This document shows positions 49,085 through 58,244 of a stretch of DNA of 64,000 bases, one piece after another. The translations under genes were made by a program, and so were the position numbers. The DNA is from Streptomyces solicavernae (lineage in GTDB: Bacteria; Actinomycetota; Actinomycetes; Streptomycetales; Streptomycetaceae), in the NCBI RefSeq assembly GCF_029968095.1, contig NZ_JASCIR010000026.1:32124-96123 (forward strand). Reading direction: 5' to 3'. How positions within the stretch are numbered: the first letter of the stretch is position 1; the number at the start of each line of letters is the position of its first letter. Under the pieces are notes generated by a model. It was not told where the DNA came from, did no database searches, and saw only the letters and a list, made by a program, of their open reading frames with translations.

Positions 49085-52000
49085 ATGCGCGAGAGCCATC
49101 GGAGCGAGGCCGAGCGGCTGCTGGCCCGGGCCGTGGAGGAAGAGGTACGCCGCTCCGGGGGCCGCGCGGACGGGAACGTACTGCTGGGCCGGGCCCGCGG
49201 CGCCCTGGACGGGATGGCCGAGTCGGCGGCGGAGGAGTACGCCGCGTACGCGCGGGCGCTCGACGAGGCCGACGCCGGACGCCAGTCGTTCGGGCAGCGC
49301 CTCGGCCGTGAGGGCGCAACTCCCGCCCTGGTCACGGCGGTTGCCGCCGTCGCCGCCGCCCTCGCCGACCTGGCCTTCGGCACCGACACGGGCACCGCGC
49401 TCGGCGCCGGCGCGGTCGTCGCGGTCGCGGGCGCCGCCGCCACGGTCGGCAAGGTCACCGCCGCGCACGCGCCCGCCGCGCACCGCCGCGCGGGCGCCCT
49501 CGCCCGGCCGGGCGGGCCCGAGCAGATGCGGCTGCAGTGGCTGACGGCACTCGAAGTGCGCGGCATCCGGCCGTACTTGGACCAGCAGCGCGTCGTAGCC
49601 GCAAACACCGGTACGGGGACGAAGAAGCCGGTGCCGTTGCGGCGTACCGACAAGAGCGCGGCGGCCCGGCGGCGGAGCGTCCTTGAGCGGTCGTTCGCCC
49701 AACTCCCCGAGCCGGACGGCCCGTTCGCGGGGCGGCGGCAGGAGCTCGCGCGGATCGGCCAGTGGGTGCACGCGGCCCGCGCCTCGACCGAGACCCGGCC
49801 GACGGTCGTCGTGCTGCACGGCGCGCCCGGCTCGGGCCGATCCACGCTCGCGGTGCACGCGGCGCACGCGCTGCGCGACCAGTTCCGCGGCGCCTGCCTG
49901 GTGGACCTGCGCGGCGACAGCGCCACCGAGCAGCCCCGTACGACGCGGGACGCGCTCCTGCACCTCCTCAACCGGCTCGGCGCCCCGCGCGAGCAGCTGC
50001 TGTTCCGGGAGCGGTCCTCGCAGGACCAGCAGGGGAAGCGGCTGACCGAGCTGTACCACCAGCATCTGACGGGCCTGCCGGTCACGGTGATCCTGGACGA
50101 CGCGAGCGACCCCGAACAGGTCCGCACCCTCGTCCCCGACCGCTCCGACAGCCTGGTCCTGGTCACCGCCCGCGCCCCGCTCGACCTGCCGGACGACCTG
50201 CCGGCCTGGGTGCACCAGCTGCCCGTCGAGGCACTGCAGGCAGCGGGCGCCGAGGACCTGCTGCGCGCGGTGGCCGAGGACGCGTCGGGCCCGTACGACG
50301 CGCAAGCGGCCGAAGACGTACGGGAGTTGTGCGGGGGCCTGCCGCTCGCGCTGCGCATCGCCGGTTCCGCGCTCGGCCCGCGCACCGCCCGGGAACTGGC
50401 CGCGGAGCTGGCGGCGTACGGCACGGAGAAACCCGTGGAGCGGGCCCTGTGGCTGCGCCACGCCGGCCTGAGCGACCCGGCGCGGCGGCTGCTGCGGCGT
50501 CTCGCACTGGCGGGCCGGGCTTCGCTGGGCGCCGCGGCGGCGGGCGCACTCCTCGACACCGACGAGCGTGCGGCCGAACGGGAGTTGGCGGCCCTGGCCC
50601 GCGCGGGCCTCGTCGACCACGTACGCGGCAGCCGCTACCGCCTGCACGACCTGGTCCGCGCCTTCGCCGCCGCCCGGCTGCGGGACGAGGAGGACCCGGC
50701 CGAGCGCACCGCCGCGCAGGAGCGCCTGATCGCCAACTACGCAGAGCTGGCCGACTCGGTGATCCGCCTGGTCGACGGCAAGACGTCGACGCGCGCCGGC
50801 ACCGCCTTCCACGCGAGCGCGGTCGGCCCGCACGGCTTCACGTCCCTGGACGCGGCGCTGCGCTGGCTGGACGACGAGTCGAGCTTCATCACGGCGGCCC
50901 TGCGGCACACGGAGGGCGTCGACGAGCAGGCCGTACTGAACCTCCTCGGCGCGCTCTGCGACTACTGCCTGCTGCGCGGCGACCTCTACCGCCTGGGCGA
51001 GATCAGCGAGTTGAGCCAAGACCGTCAAGCACGGGCGCAGGGCCTGCTCGGCCGCTCCGTGCAGTGGCGCACGGGCATCGCGGCCCGCCAGCTCGGCGAG
51101 CTCGACCAGGCCCGTACGACGCTGTCCTCGGTGGTCGACCTGTACTTCGAGGCGCACCACGAGGCCGGTGCCGCCCGCGCCCTCGGCTCGCTCGGCATCA
51201 CCCTGCACCACCAGGGCCGGCTCACGGACGCGGCGGCCAAGCTGCGCGAGGCCCTGGACCTGCAGCAGGCCGAGCAGCTGGCGGGCGACCGCGCCTGGAC
51301 GCTGCACGCCCTCGCGGCCGTCGAACGCGACCGGGGGCACGTCGCCCAGGCCCTGGACCAGCTCACCACCGCCCTGGCCCTGCACCGGGAGAGCGGGTCC
51401 GTGCACGGCCAGGCCTGGGCCCACTTCCAGTTCGGCCAGGCCCGTCTGCGCCTCGGGGACGTACCGCGCGCGGACGAGGAGCTGGCCACCGCCCTTGAGC
51501 TGTACGGGCAGACCCGGGACGCACGCGGCGAGGCCTGGGCGCTGACCCAGCAGGCCCGCGCCCGCCTCGTCGACGGCGATCCGACGGCGGCGGTGGAGGC
51601 GCTGCGCGGGGCGGTCGCCCGGCACCGGGACAACGAGGACGCGCGCGGCGAGGCCTGGTCGCTGTACTACCTGGGCCAGGCCCTGGAGGAGACCGGCGAC
51701 CTCACCGAGGCGGTCCGCGAACTGGAGCGGGCGCGCACGATGTTCTCCCGGATGCGCGACGTGTACGGCCTGGCCTGCGCCCGCCACCACTCGGCCCGCG
51801 TCACCCGCGACCAGCGGGCCGCCCAGACCGGTTCGCTGCGCAACTCCGGCTTCGCCCGGCAGCTCCTGGTCGACGCCCGCACGGACTTCCAGCGGATCGG
51901 CGTCGCGCACGGGGAGGCCTGGACGTGCCTGGAGCTGGCCGTCGTCGACGCGGGCAACGCCCGCTCCCCGCAGGCGCTCGCGCTGTGCGACGAGGCGGCG

Positions 52001-52309
52001 GCCCTGTTCGTCTCGTACGGGGACCGGCGGGGCGAGGACTGGGCCCGCTTCCTGCGCTGCACCCTGCTGCCGTATGCGTCGCCGGGCGGCTCGGAGATCG
52101 GCACGGCGGTCGCCGCCGAGGAACTGGCCCGGCTCACCCGCGCGGGCCACCCGCCCCGCGACCCGCAGCTGCAGGGCTACCTGCCCGCGTACGCCCTGAT
52201 CCTCGACCGGGGCGTTGAACTCGAAGCGGGCTGGCAGGCCTGGCGCCTGGGCATGGTGCCGAACCGGCAGGCGCGCGAGGTGATGGGCGTGCCGGAGGTC
52301 GCGAGGTGA
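49085..52309 (+). CDS. STAND NTPase with TPR repeats (NB-ARC type)
   Basis: A 1074-residue protein. N-terminal helical region (to about 75), a hydrophobic Ala-rich segment (about 78-130) that may be two membrane helices, an NB-ARC NTPase (P-loop LHGAPGSGRSTLA about 243, VILDDASD Walker B about 336, LVTARAPL sensor, ELCGGLPLALRIAG about 416), a winged-helix-like region, then about eight tetratricopeptide repeats (units such as ARGEAWALTQQARARL, ARGEAWSLYYLGQALEE). Unlike SARP-type STAND regulators it has no DNA-binding domain. ATG 49085 has GGAGGG upstream; a GTG at 49037 is less likely. STAND proteins oligomerise on sensing a ligand; roles in signalling or phage defence are both known for the class. 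Core-chromosome location favours signalling. Confidence 0.85.
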   Translation: MRESHRSEAERLLARAVEEEVRRSGGRADGNVLLGRARGALDGMAESAAEEYAAYARALDEADAGRQSFGQRLGREGATPALVTAVAAVAAALADLAFGTDTGTALGAGAVVAVAGAAATVGKVTAAHAPAAHRRAGALARPGGPEQMRLQWLTALEVRGIRPYLDQQRVVAANTGTGTKKPVPLRRTDKSAAARRRSVLERSFAQLPEPDGPFAGRRQELARIGQWVHAARASTETRPTVVVLHGAPGSGRSTLAVHAAHALRDQFRGACLVDLRGDSATEQPRTTRDALLHLLNRLGAPREQLLFRERSSQDQQGKRLTELYHQHLTGLPVTVILDDASDPEQVRTLVPDRSDSLVLVTARAPLDLPDDLPAWVHQLPVEALQAAGAEDLLRAVAEDASGPYDAQAAEDVRELCGGLPLALRIAGSALGPRTARELAAELAAYGTEKPVERALWLRHAGLSDPARRLLRRLALAGRASLGAAAAGALLDTDERAAERELAALARAGLVDHVRGSRYRLHDLVRAFAAARLRDEEDPAERTAAQERLIANYAELADSVIRLVDGKTSTRAGTAFHASAVGPHGFTSLDAALRWLDDESSFITAALRHTEGVDEQAVLNLLGALCDYCLLRGDLYRLGEISELSQDRQARAQGLLGRSVQWRTGIAARQLGELDQARTTLSSVVDLYFEAHHEAGAARALGSLGITLHHQGRLTDAAAKLREALDLQQAEQLAGDRAWTLHALAAVERDRGHVAQALDQLTTALALHRESGSVHGQAWAHFQFGQARLRLGDVPRADEELATALELYGQTRDARGEAWALTQQARARLVDGDPTAAVEALRGAVARHRDNEDARGEAWSLYYLGQALEETGDLTEAVRELERARTMFSRMRDVYGLACARHHSARVTRDQRAAQTGSLRNSGFARQLLVDARTDFQRIGVAHGEAWTCLELAVVDAGNARSPQALALCDEAAALFVSYGDRRGEDWARFLRCTLLPYASPGGSEIGTAVAAEELARLTRAGHPPRDPQLQGYLPAYALILDRGVELEAGWQAWRLGMVPNRQAREVMGVPEVAR

Positions 52310-52337
52310 TGGGCGTGCCGAAGGTCGCGTGACACGG

Positions 52338-52380
52338 CTGTGCCCCGGCCATGGGTCAGAAACCCGGTGCCGGGGCACAG
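52338..52380. terminator. Bidirectional terminator between the STAND gene and greA
   Basis: Perfect 12-bp inverted repeat (52338-52349 and 52369-52380) between convergent genes; greA ends 13 bases away and the STAND gene 29 bases away. Confidence 0.8.
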
Positions 52381-52392
52381 GAAGCGGTCGGC

Positions 52393-52890
52393 TCAGCCCT
52401 GGTAGGGCTTCGCCTCCAGAATCTTCACCATCGCCATCTTCCCGTTGGGAAGCTCGTACTCGGCCTCCTCGCCGACCTTCTTCCCGCTCACGCCCTGGCC
52501 GAGGGGTGACTGCGGCGAGTACGTGGTGGTGCCCTCCGAGGCGTACTCGCGGGAGGCGAGCAGGAAGGTCAGGGTGTCGTCCTCGTCGCCGTCGAAGGCG
52601 ATCGTCACGACCATGCCGGGCTCCACCACGCCGTCGTCGGCCGGGGCCTCGCCGACCTTGGCGTTCTCCAGCATCTGGGTGAGCTGGCGCACGCGGAGCT
52701 CCTGCTTGCCCTGCTCTTCCTTGGCTGCGTGATACCCGCCGTTCTCCCGCAGGTCGCCCTCCTCGCGGGCCTCCGCGATCTTGGCGGCGATCTCGGTGCG
52801 CGCGGGACCAGACAGATACTCCAGCTCGGCCTTGAGCTGGTTGTACGCCTCCTGGGTCAGCCAGGTGACGTTGTCGCTGGTCTGGGTCAC
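52393..52890 (-). CDS. greA: Transcription elongation factor GreA
   Basis: Stimulates cleavage of backtracked RNA in stalled RNA polymerase. The 165-residue protein has the N-terminal coiled coil (WLTQEAYNQLKAELEYL, EIAAKIAEAREEGDLRENGGYHAAKEEQ, with the acidic tip residues D and E in GDLREN) and the C-terminal FKBP-like domain (SPLGQGVSGKKVGEEAEY). I start it at GTG 52890, where GAGGAG is 5-7 nt upstream; an upstream in-frame ATG at 52926 gives a non-family extension. Monocistronic, facing the STAND gene. Confidence 0.95.
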   Translation of the reverse strand: MTQTSDNVTWLTQEAYNQLKAELEYLSGPARTEIAAKIAEAREEGDLRENGGYHAAKEEQGKQELRVRQLTQMLENAKVGEAPADDGVVEPGMVVTIAFDGDEDDTLTFLLASREYASEGTTTYSPQSPLGQGVSGKKVGEEAEYELPNGKMAMVKILEAKPYQG

Positions 52891-53066
52891 AGGGTGCTCC
52901 TCGTCGGTACTGGGAATACAAAGCATCGCCCTACCCAGAAGGATGTTCCCTCACGGGTGGGCGAAACCACGAGCCTAACAATTCGGGGGCAAAAGGGGGA
53001 GGACGTTGTCCGCGCGGAAACCGCAGGGAACCTGTCGTACCAGGTCGTACCAGGTCGCAGCAGGTC

Positions 53067-53471
53067 TCAGCGGGCGTCGCAGAAGACCAGCTCGGCGGCC
53101 GTGGCGCGCTCGGTGGTCCGCAGCGTGACGACCTCGTTGACGACGTCCTCGCGCTGCTCGAAGGCGATGTCCTTGCGGCCGACCTCGGCGCCGGACTCGG
53201 CGAGGGCGCGCAGCGTGCACGTACCGGAGACGTCGGCGCTCTTGCGGATCTCCACGTGGACGTCGACGGACTGCGCGGAGGTCACCTTGAACTTGATGAG
53301 CTCGCCGCCGAAGGCGCTCTTGCCGGAGACGTAGTCGTAGCCGATCCAGCCGATGGTGCCGAGCAGCAGGACGCCGAGCACCGAGCCCACGGCCTTCAGC
53401 TTGCGGTCGGCGCGGTCGTCCGCGGAGCGGCCGTACCGGCCCTCGGGGAGCTGTTCGCGGACCGCGCTCAT
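53067..53471 (-). CDS. DUF4307 membrane protein
   Basis: A 134-residue actinobacterial DUF4307 protein: charged N-terminus (LPEGRYGRSADDRAD), a single transmembrane helix (about 27-49, VGSVLGVLLLGTIGWIGYDYV), then an extracellular beta-rich domain with two Cys (SGTCTLRAL, LVFCDAR) that may pair. It lies divergent from mca and next to greA, the usual Streptomyces order. Function unknown. Confidence 0.9.
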   Translation of the reverse strand: MSAVREQLPEGRYGRSADDRADRKLKAVGSVLGVLLLGTIGWIGYDYVSGKSAFGGELIKFKVTSAQSVDVHVEIRKSADVSGTCTLRALAESGAEVGRKDIAFEQREDVVNEVVTLRTTERATAAELVFCDAR

Positions 53472-53614
53472 GGATCGACCTCTCAGAATGGCGTCGGGTC
53501 GGGGGTCCGGGAATTATCGGGCCCTGTCTTCGGTCACTATAGAAGCCCCCCGATGCACCCGAAGACCGAGGGCCGCCCCCTGACCGAGGGCGCCGTACAC
53601 ATGAGGATCGAGTC

Positions 53615-54496
53615 TTGACTGAGCAGCTGCGACTGATGGCGGTTCACGCGCACCCCGACGACGAGTCGAGCAAGGGCGCGGCCACCATGGCCAAGTACGT
53701 GTCCGAGGGGGTGGACGTGCTCGTGGTGACCTGCACGGGCGGCGAGCGGGGCTCCATCCTCAACCCGAAGCTCCAGGGCGACCAATTCATCGAGGAGAAC
53801 ATCCACGAGGTCCGCCGCAAGGAGATGGACGAGGCGCGCGAGATCCTCGGCGTCAAGCAGGAGTGGCTGGGCTTCGTCGACTCCGGGCTGCCGGAGGGCG
53901 ACCCGCTGCCGCCGCTGCCGGAGGGCTGCTTCGCCCTGGAGGACGTGGAGAAGGCGGCGGGGGAGCTGGTGCGGCAGATCCGCTCGTTCCGCCCGCAGGT
54001 GATCACCACGTACGACGAGAACGGCGGCTATCCGCACCCCGATCACATCATGACGCACAAGATCTCGATGGTGGCGTTCGAGGGCGCGGCGGACGCGGAG
54101 ACGTTCCCGGAGTCCGAGTTCGGGCCGGTCTTCGAGCCGCAGAAGCTGTACTACAACCAGGGCTTCAACCGCCCGCGCACGGAGGCGCTGCACGAGGCGT
54201 TGCTGTCCCGCGGTCTGGAGTCGCCGTACGGGGACTGGCTGAAGCGCTGGGACGAGTTCGAGCGGGTGGAGCGCACGCTGACCACGCATGTGCCGTGCGC
54301 AGACTTCTTCGAGATCCGGGACAAGGCGCTGATCGCGCACGCCACGCAGATCGACCCGGACGGCGGCTGGTTCCGGGTCCCGATGGAGATCCAGAAGGAG
54401 GTCTGGCCGACGGAGGAGTACGAGCTGGCGAAGTCGCTCGTCGATACTTCCCTCCCCGAGGACGACCTCTTCGCGGGCATCCGGGACAATGCCTGA
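53615..54496 (+). CDS. mca: Mycothiol S-conjugate amidase
   Basis: Cleaves mycothiol conjugates of toxins and antibiotics so that the mercapturic acid can be exported. The 293-residue LmbE/PIG-L-fold protein has the zinc site AHPDDES (about 13), GGERGS, and DENGGYPHPDH (about 132-142). It begins at TTG 53615 with GAGGA 7 nt upstream; no other start fits. It overlaps or abuts the small membrane protein gene. Together with actinomycete-specific neighbours it confirms an actinobacterial host that uses mycothiol. Confidence 0.95.
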   Translation: MTEQLRLMAVHAHPDDESSKGAATMAKYVSEGVDVLVVTCTGGERGSILNPKLQGDQFIEENIHEVRRKEMDEAREILGVKQEWLGFVDSGLPEGDPLPPLPEGCFALEDVEKAAGELVRQIRSFRPQVITTYDENGGYPHPDHIMTHKISMVAFEGAADAETFPESEFGPVFEPQKLYYNQGFNRPRTEALHEALLSRGLESPYGDWLKRWDEFERVERTLTTHVPCADFFEIRDKALIAHATQIDPDGGWFRVPMEIQKEVWPTEEYELAKSLVDTSLPEDDLFAGIRDNA

Positions 54497-54497
54497 C

Positions 54498-54806
54498 ATG
54501 AGCGCAAGCGCAGCAGCCAATCTGGCCATGACGCACCTCGTTCCGCTGGCCAAGGAGCTGGACGAGGACAAGGTCACCCCCGGTGTTCTCGGCTTCATCG
54601 TGTTCGCGGCTCTCGCCGTGGGCGTGTGGATGCTGATGAAGTCGATGAACCGGCACATGGGCCGCGTGAACTTCGAGGAGTCCCCGGCCCCGGAGGGCGC
54701 CGCCCCTGCGGGGGCGAAGTCCGGGTCGGGGTCGGGGTCCGGTTCGGGGTCCGGTTCGGGGTCCGGTTCGGGGTCCGGTTCGGGGTCCGAGGGCGGCACG
54801 AAGTAG
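54498..54806 (+). CDS. Small membrane protein with Ser-Gly repeat tail
   Basis: About 102 residues: a short N-terminal part, one transmembrane helix (GVLGFIVFAALAVGVWMLM), a basic stretch MKSMNRHMGRVNF that should face the cytoplasm, and a C-terminal tail made almost only of Ser and Gly, encoded by tandem 12-bp DNA repeats. Start at ATG 54498 or ATG 54489; neither has a strong ribosome site, and translation is likely coupled to mca. Homologues sit beside mca in Streptomyces; the function is not known. The tail length is likely to vary between strains through repeat slippage. Confidence 0.8.
   Translation: MSASAAANLAMTHLVPLAKELDEDKVTPGVLGFIVFAALAVGVWMLMKSMNRHMGRVNFEESPAPEGAAPAGAKSGSGSGSGSGSGSGSGSGSGSGSEGGTK
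54721..54790 (+). repeat. 12-bp tandem repeat inside the small membrane protein gene
   Basis: Four exact copies of GGTTCGGGGTCC (54741-54788), preceded by shorter degenerate units. Each copy encodes Ser-Gly-Ser-Gly. The length is divisible by 3, so expansion keeps the frame. Confidence 0.9.
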
Positions 54807-54821
54807 TAGGCGTTCGACGAG

Positions 54822-54850
54822 GGCCCCGGTGCGCGGGTTGCGCCGGGGCC
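54822..54850. terminator. Terminator between convergent genes
   Basis: GGCCCCGG/CCGGGGCC 8-bp inverted repeat with a 13-nt loop between the small membrane protein gene and the minus-strand HD-domain gene. Confidence 0.65.
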
Positions 54851-54884
54851 TGTTGTCGCACCCGGGGTGTGCCCGGGTCGTTAA

Positions 54885-55466
54885 TCAGCGCAGGTACGTC
54901 TGCTGCCACTCGATCGAAGTCATCTTCAACGCCGCCTCCGCCAGGGCCTGGGCGGAGGCCGTCTTGAGCTTCGAGAGGCTGCTGTCGATCCAGGGCTGAA
55001 CGTTTGAGCAGCCCTGTTCGCGATATTCGACGGCCTGAATCAGGCATTCGAGCTTGTCGGCGTCGTGCGCGCAGATCACTTCGAGGGAGTCGCCGTTCTC
55101 GTACTCCTCCACGATCCGCTGAGCCCCGGCCTTCACTGCCGGGTGCGCGGCCGATACCTGGTCCGCGGTGACCTTCTCGTTGCTGGCGGCTTCGAGGTAG
55201 CGCCGGCCGATGTGCGGGATGTCGCTGACGCGGGTCTCCTGGGTGTCGTGCCAGAGGCCGAGGAGTGCCGTCCTCGCGGGGTCGGCTCCCTCCATCATGG
55301 CGAGTACGGAACCGATGAGGGCCACTCTGAAGCTGTGCTCGGCGATCGTCTCGGGGTCCTTGACCCCAGCGATCCACCAGCCGGACCGCTTGGCCCGCTT
55401 CAGCATCCCCATTTCCAGCAGGAAGCCTGCCGTGCCCTTCGCCTGCTCCTGCTCTGTGTCCGCCAT
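54885..55466 (-). CDS. HD-domain phosphohydrolase (5'-deoxynucleotidase YfbR-like)
   Basis: A 193-residue HD-superfamily protein of the YfbR/HDDC2 type, which removes phosphate from deoxynucleoside monophosphates. Metal ligands: His in TIAEHSFRVALI (about 42), HD in LLGLWHDTQETRVSDIPHIGRRY (about 72) and the late Asp in ICAHDADKLECL (about 136). Start at ATG 55466 with GGAGGGC upstream; a GTG at 55490 is in frame but lacks a site. A truncated regulator gene ends 21 bases upstream. Role in nucleotide pool clean-up is the family inference. Confidence 0.88.
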   Translation of the reverse strand: MADTEQEQAKGTAGFLLEMGMLKRAKRSGWWIAGVKDPETIAEHSFRVALIGSVLAMMEGADPARTALLGLWHDTQETRVSDIPHIGRRYLEAASNEKVTADQVSAAHPAVKAGAQRIVEEYENGDSLEVICAHDADKLECLIQAVEYREQGCSNVQPWIDSSLSKLKTASAQALAEAALKMTSIEWQQTYLR

Positions 55467-55486
55467 GCGATGCGCCCTCCGGTGTG

Positions 55487-56317
55487 TCACTTGCGGTTCT
55501 CGCGTGGAACGTAATGCACTGCGCTGAGTTCCCGCCTTGATCGCTGAGAGATTCCGTGGTGATCGAGGAGCCGAGTGGTGTGGGCGGACAGCTTCTCCGC
55601 CAGCTCAGGGTCCGCCAGGGGGAGCCGGCTGTGGTTCACAAGGAGAGCCCAGAGAGAGTGCACGTACAGGTCCACATACCCCGGCGCCTGATGAAGCCCG
55701 GACACAAGCCCAGTCATCAGGCGTACGGGCTCCCAGTCGGTTGGCCGCTCCCGCATGAAGCCGTCGTTCGCCTGCGGTTCCCGGATCGCCCCCAGCCAGT
55801 AGGCCCAGTAATTCAAGTTGGCGGTCTCCGCGGCGTCGTCGCCCACCATCGCCCTGTCGATGAAGTCCAACAGGGGTTGGCTGTCGCCCAGGCGTACAAG
55901 GGCCGTCGCGGTTGATCGCGCCGCCGCCCAGTGGGGCGTCCATCCACGTGCCGCGATGAGGTCGCGCCGAGCATGGAGGGCGTGCCCCATCCAGGAGGTC
56001 GCCTCCGGGGTCCGGTCGTACGAGCACAGGTAGAGCGCCTGACGGTGGAGGAGTGTGCCGTCCTCGCCAGCCCCCACGGCCGAGTCCGCGGTGTCCCTGA
56101 GGTGCGCGAAGAACGCCCCGCGGTCGGGGGAGGAGAGCAACGGAGCCTTGGCAACGGGCCCTCGTCTGGGCTTCGTTGCCCGGTTGGCGAGCGCAGGCGA
56201 TGTGGTGCCGTTCAAGGCCCAAGCGATCATGTGCGCCGTGTCGCGCGTGTGGACCCAGTCCGCGAGGGGATGTCGGCCCGAGCGACCTGAGTCGAGTGGG
56301 CTCGGCGCGTCGCACAC
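55487..56317 (-). pseudogene. TPR-type transcriptional regulator lacking its HTH (probable 5' truncation)
   Basis: A 276-residue helical-repeat protein that matches the C-terminal two thirds of Streptomyces XRE/TPR regulators: PLADWVHTRDTAHMIAWALNGTT, RQALYLCSYDRTPEATSWMGHALHARRDLI, DWEPVRLMTGLVSGLHQAPGYVDLYVHSLWALL. The N-terminal helix-turn-helix of about 80 residues is missing; immediately upstream is the hairpin terminator of the ABC operon rather than a promoter, and no ribosome site precedes the GTG at 56317. Most likely a remnant left by an insertion/deletion event, possibly still open by chance. Confidence 0.6.
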
Positions 56318-56325
56318 CGCACGAT

Positions 56326-56351
56326 GAAGCCCCCACCGGGGTGGGGGCTTC
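56326..56351 (-). terminator. Terminator of the ABC exporter operon
   Basis: 12-bp inverted repeat GAAGCCCCCACC/GGTGGGGGCTTC (26 bases in all), 20 bases past the permease stop on the minus strand. Confidence 0.85.
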
Positions 56352-56371
56352 TCGTCACCTCAGGGAACTCA

Positions 56372-57226
56372 TCAGCCCGCCGCCTTGCGGTATTTCCGGA
56401 CCGCAAGGGTGCGGAACAGCACCAGGATCACGACGGACCAGATGATCGAGGCCCAGATCGGGTGCTGCATGGGCCAGGCATCCGGGGTCTTGAAGCCGGG
56501 CGGCAGGTTGCCGAACAGCTCGCGGCAGGCTTGGACCGTCGTGCTGAACGGGTTCCACTCCGCGATGTGCCGAAAGACCGTGGGCAGCTTGTTCGAGTCG
56601 ACGAAGGCGTTCGAGATGAACGTCAGCGGGAAGAGCCAGATCAGGCCGCCGGACGTCGCGGCCTCCGGCGTACGGACGGACAGGCCGATCAGTGCGCCGA
56701 TCCACGAGAAGGCGTACCCGAGCAGGAGCAGCAGGGCAAACCCGACGAGGACCTTGCCGAAGCTCTCGTGGGTGCGCCAGCCGATGAGCAGGGCCACACC
56801 GGCGAGCACGACGAGGGTCAGCGCGGTCTGCACCAGGTCGGCGAGCGTACGACCGGTGAGGACGGCGCCGCGGGCCATCGGCAGCGAGCGGAACCGGTCG
56901 ATGAGGCCCTTGTGCATGTCGTCGGCGATGCCCGCGCCGGCGCCCGCGGTGGCGAACGTGACGGTCTGGGCGAAGATGCCGGCCATCAGGAACTCACGGT
57001 AGGCCTGCGAGGAGATCGAACTGCCGACCTGGATGGATCCGCCGAAGACGTACGTGAACAGGACCACGAACATGATCGGCTGGATGAGTCCGAAGAGGAC
57101 GATCTCCGGGATCCGGGTCATACGGATCAGGTTCCGCCGGGCGACGACCAGGGAGTCCCTGATCGACTGGCCGACCCCGCCCGCGGGTCTCGGCGCGAGC
57201 TGCGCCGCCTCGGTCACGGCAGTCAC
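56372..57226 (-). CDS. ABC-2 type permease (DrrB family)
   Basis: A 284-residue membrane subunit with six helices, of the daunorubicin-resistance DrrB kind: RNLIRMTRIPEIVLFGLIQPIMFVVLF at the first helix, AGIADDMHKGLIDRFRSLPMARGAVLTGR (the ABC-2 signature region, about 101-129), and LTFISNAFVD near the fifth helix. Start ATG 57226 overlaps the stop of the ATPase gene by four bases. It pairs with the ATPase to export lipophilic drugs or lipids. Confidence 0.93.
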   Translation of the reverse strand: MTAVTEAAQLAPRPAGGVGQSIRDSLVVARRNLIRMTRIPEIVLFGLIQPIMFVVLFTYVFGGSIQVGSSISSQAYREFLMAGIFAQTVTFATAGAGAGIADDMHKGLIDRFRSLPMARGAVLTGRTLADLVQTALTLVVLAGVALLIGWRTHESFGKVLVGFALLLLLGYAFSWIGALIGLSVRTPEAATSGGLIWLFPLTFISNAFVDSNKLPTVFRHIAEWNPFSTTVQACRELFGNLPPGFKTPDAWPMQHPIWASIIWSVVILVLFRTLAVRKYRKAAG

Positions 57227-58215
57227 TTCACGTCCTCCTTCTCGGCGTCGTCGCCCGCGGCGTCCTGCACCTCGGCCGCGTGGCCGGTGAGGGAGATGAA
57301 CACGTCGTCCAGGGTGGGGCGGCGCAGGCCGATGTCGTCGATCTCGATGCCGCGGGCGTCCAGTTCGCGGATGACCTCGGCGAGCAGCTTGGCGCCGCCG
57401 GTGACGGGGACGGTCAGCTTGCGGGTGTGCTCCTCGACGGTGGCACCGCCGCCGCCCTTGGCGAAGGCGCGCAGCACCTCCTCGGCGGGGGCGATGTGGC
57501 CGCGCTCGTGCACGACGACCTCGACGCGCTCGCCGCCGGTCCTGGCCTTGAGCTGGTCGGAGGTGCCGCGGGCGATGACCCGGCCGTGGTCGACGACGCA
57601 GATGTCGTGCGCCAGGTGGTCGGCCTCCTCCAGGTACTGCGTGGTCAGGAGCAGGGTCGTGCCGCCGCCGACCAGGTCTTTGATGACCTCCCAGAGGGCC
57701 TGCCGGTTGCGCGGGTCGAGGCCGGTGGTGGGCTCGTCCATGAACATCACCGGGGGCCGGACGACCAGGGCGGCGGCGAGGTCGAGGCGGCGGCGCATGC
57801 CTCCGGAGTACGTCTTGGAGGGGCGGTCGGCGGCGTCGGCGAGGCCGAACTGCTCCAGGAGTTCACCGGCCCGCCGCTTCGCCGCCTTGGCGCTCATCTG
57901 GTAGAGCTGGCCGACCATCTGGAGGTTCTCACGGCCCGTCAGGTACTCGTCGACAGCGGCGAACTGGCCGGAGAGGCCGATGGAGCGGCGGACCTCGTTG
58001 GGGTGCGCCAGGACGTCGATACCGGCGACCACCGCCCGGCCCGCGTCCGGGGTGAGGAGGGTGGCGAGGCAGCGGACCGCGGTGGTCTTGCCCGCGCCGT
58101 TGGGTCCGAGGAGGCCGAGGACGGTTCCTTCGGGGACGTCGAGGTCGACGCCGTCCAGAGCCTTGACGTCACCGAAGTGCTTGACCAGCCCCTCGGCGTA
58201 GATGGCGCCTGGCAT
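57223..58215 (-). CDS. ABC transporter ATPase (DrrA family)
   Basis: A 330-residue ATP-binding subunit: Walker A GPNGAGKTTA (about 36), Q-loop LSGQFAAVDEYLTGREN, signature YSGGMRRRLDLA (about 138), Walker B VMFMDEPTTGLD (about 158), switch His in LLTTQYLEEADHL region, and the C-terminal DrrA extension ending in DVFISLTGHAAE. Start ATG 58215. Three palindromes lie in the 250 bases upstream. With the permease it forms a two-gene resistance-type exporter of the core chromosome. Confidence 0.95.
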   Translation of the reverse strand: MPGAIYAEGLVKHFGDVKALDGVDLDVPEGTVLGLLGPNGAGKTTAVRCLATLLTPDAGRAVVAGIDVLAHPNEVRRSIGLSGQFAAVDEYLTGRENLQMVGQLYQMSAKAAKRRAGELLEQFGLADAADRPSKTYSGGMRRRLDLAAALVVRPPVMFMDEPTTGLDPRNRQALWEVIKDLVGGGTTLLLTTQYLEEADHLAHDICVVDHGRVIARGTSDQLKARTGGERVEVVVHERGHIAPAEEVLRAFAKGGGGATVEEHTRKLTVPVTGGAKLLAEVIRELDARGIEIDDIGLRRPTLDDVFISLTGHAAEVQDAAGDDAEKEDVK

Positions 58216-58244
58216 GAGGTTCCCCCAGTGATTTTGGGTGATTT

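Noticed and set aside
49025..52921. 1298-codon antisense frame across the STAND gene
   Set aside because: Shadow frame; the plus strand has clear NB-ARC and TPR motifs.
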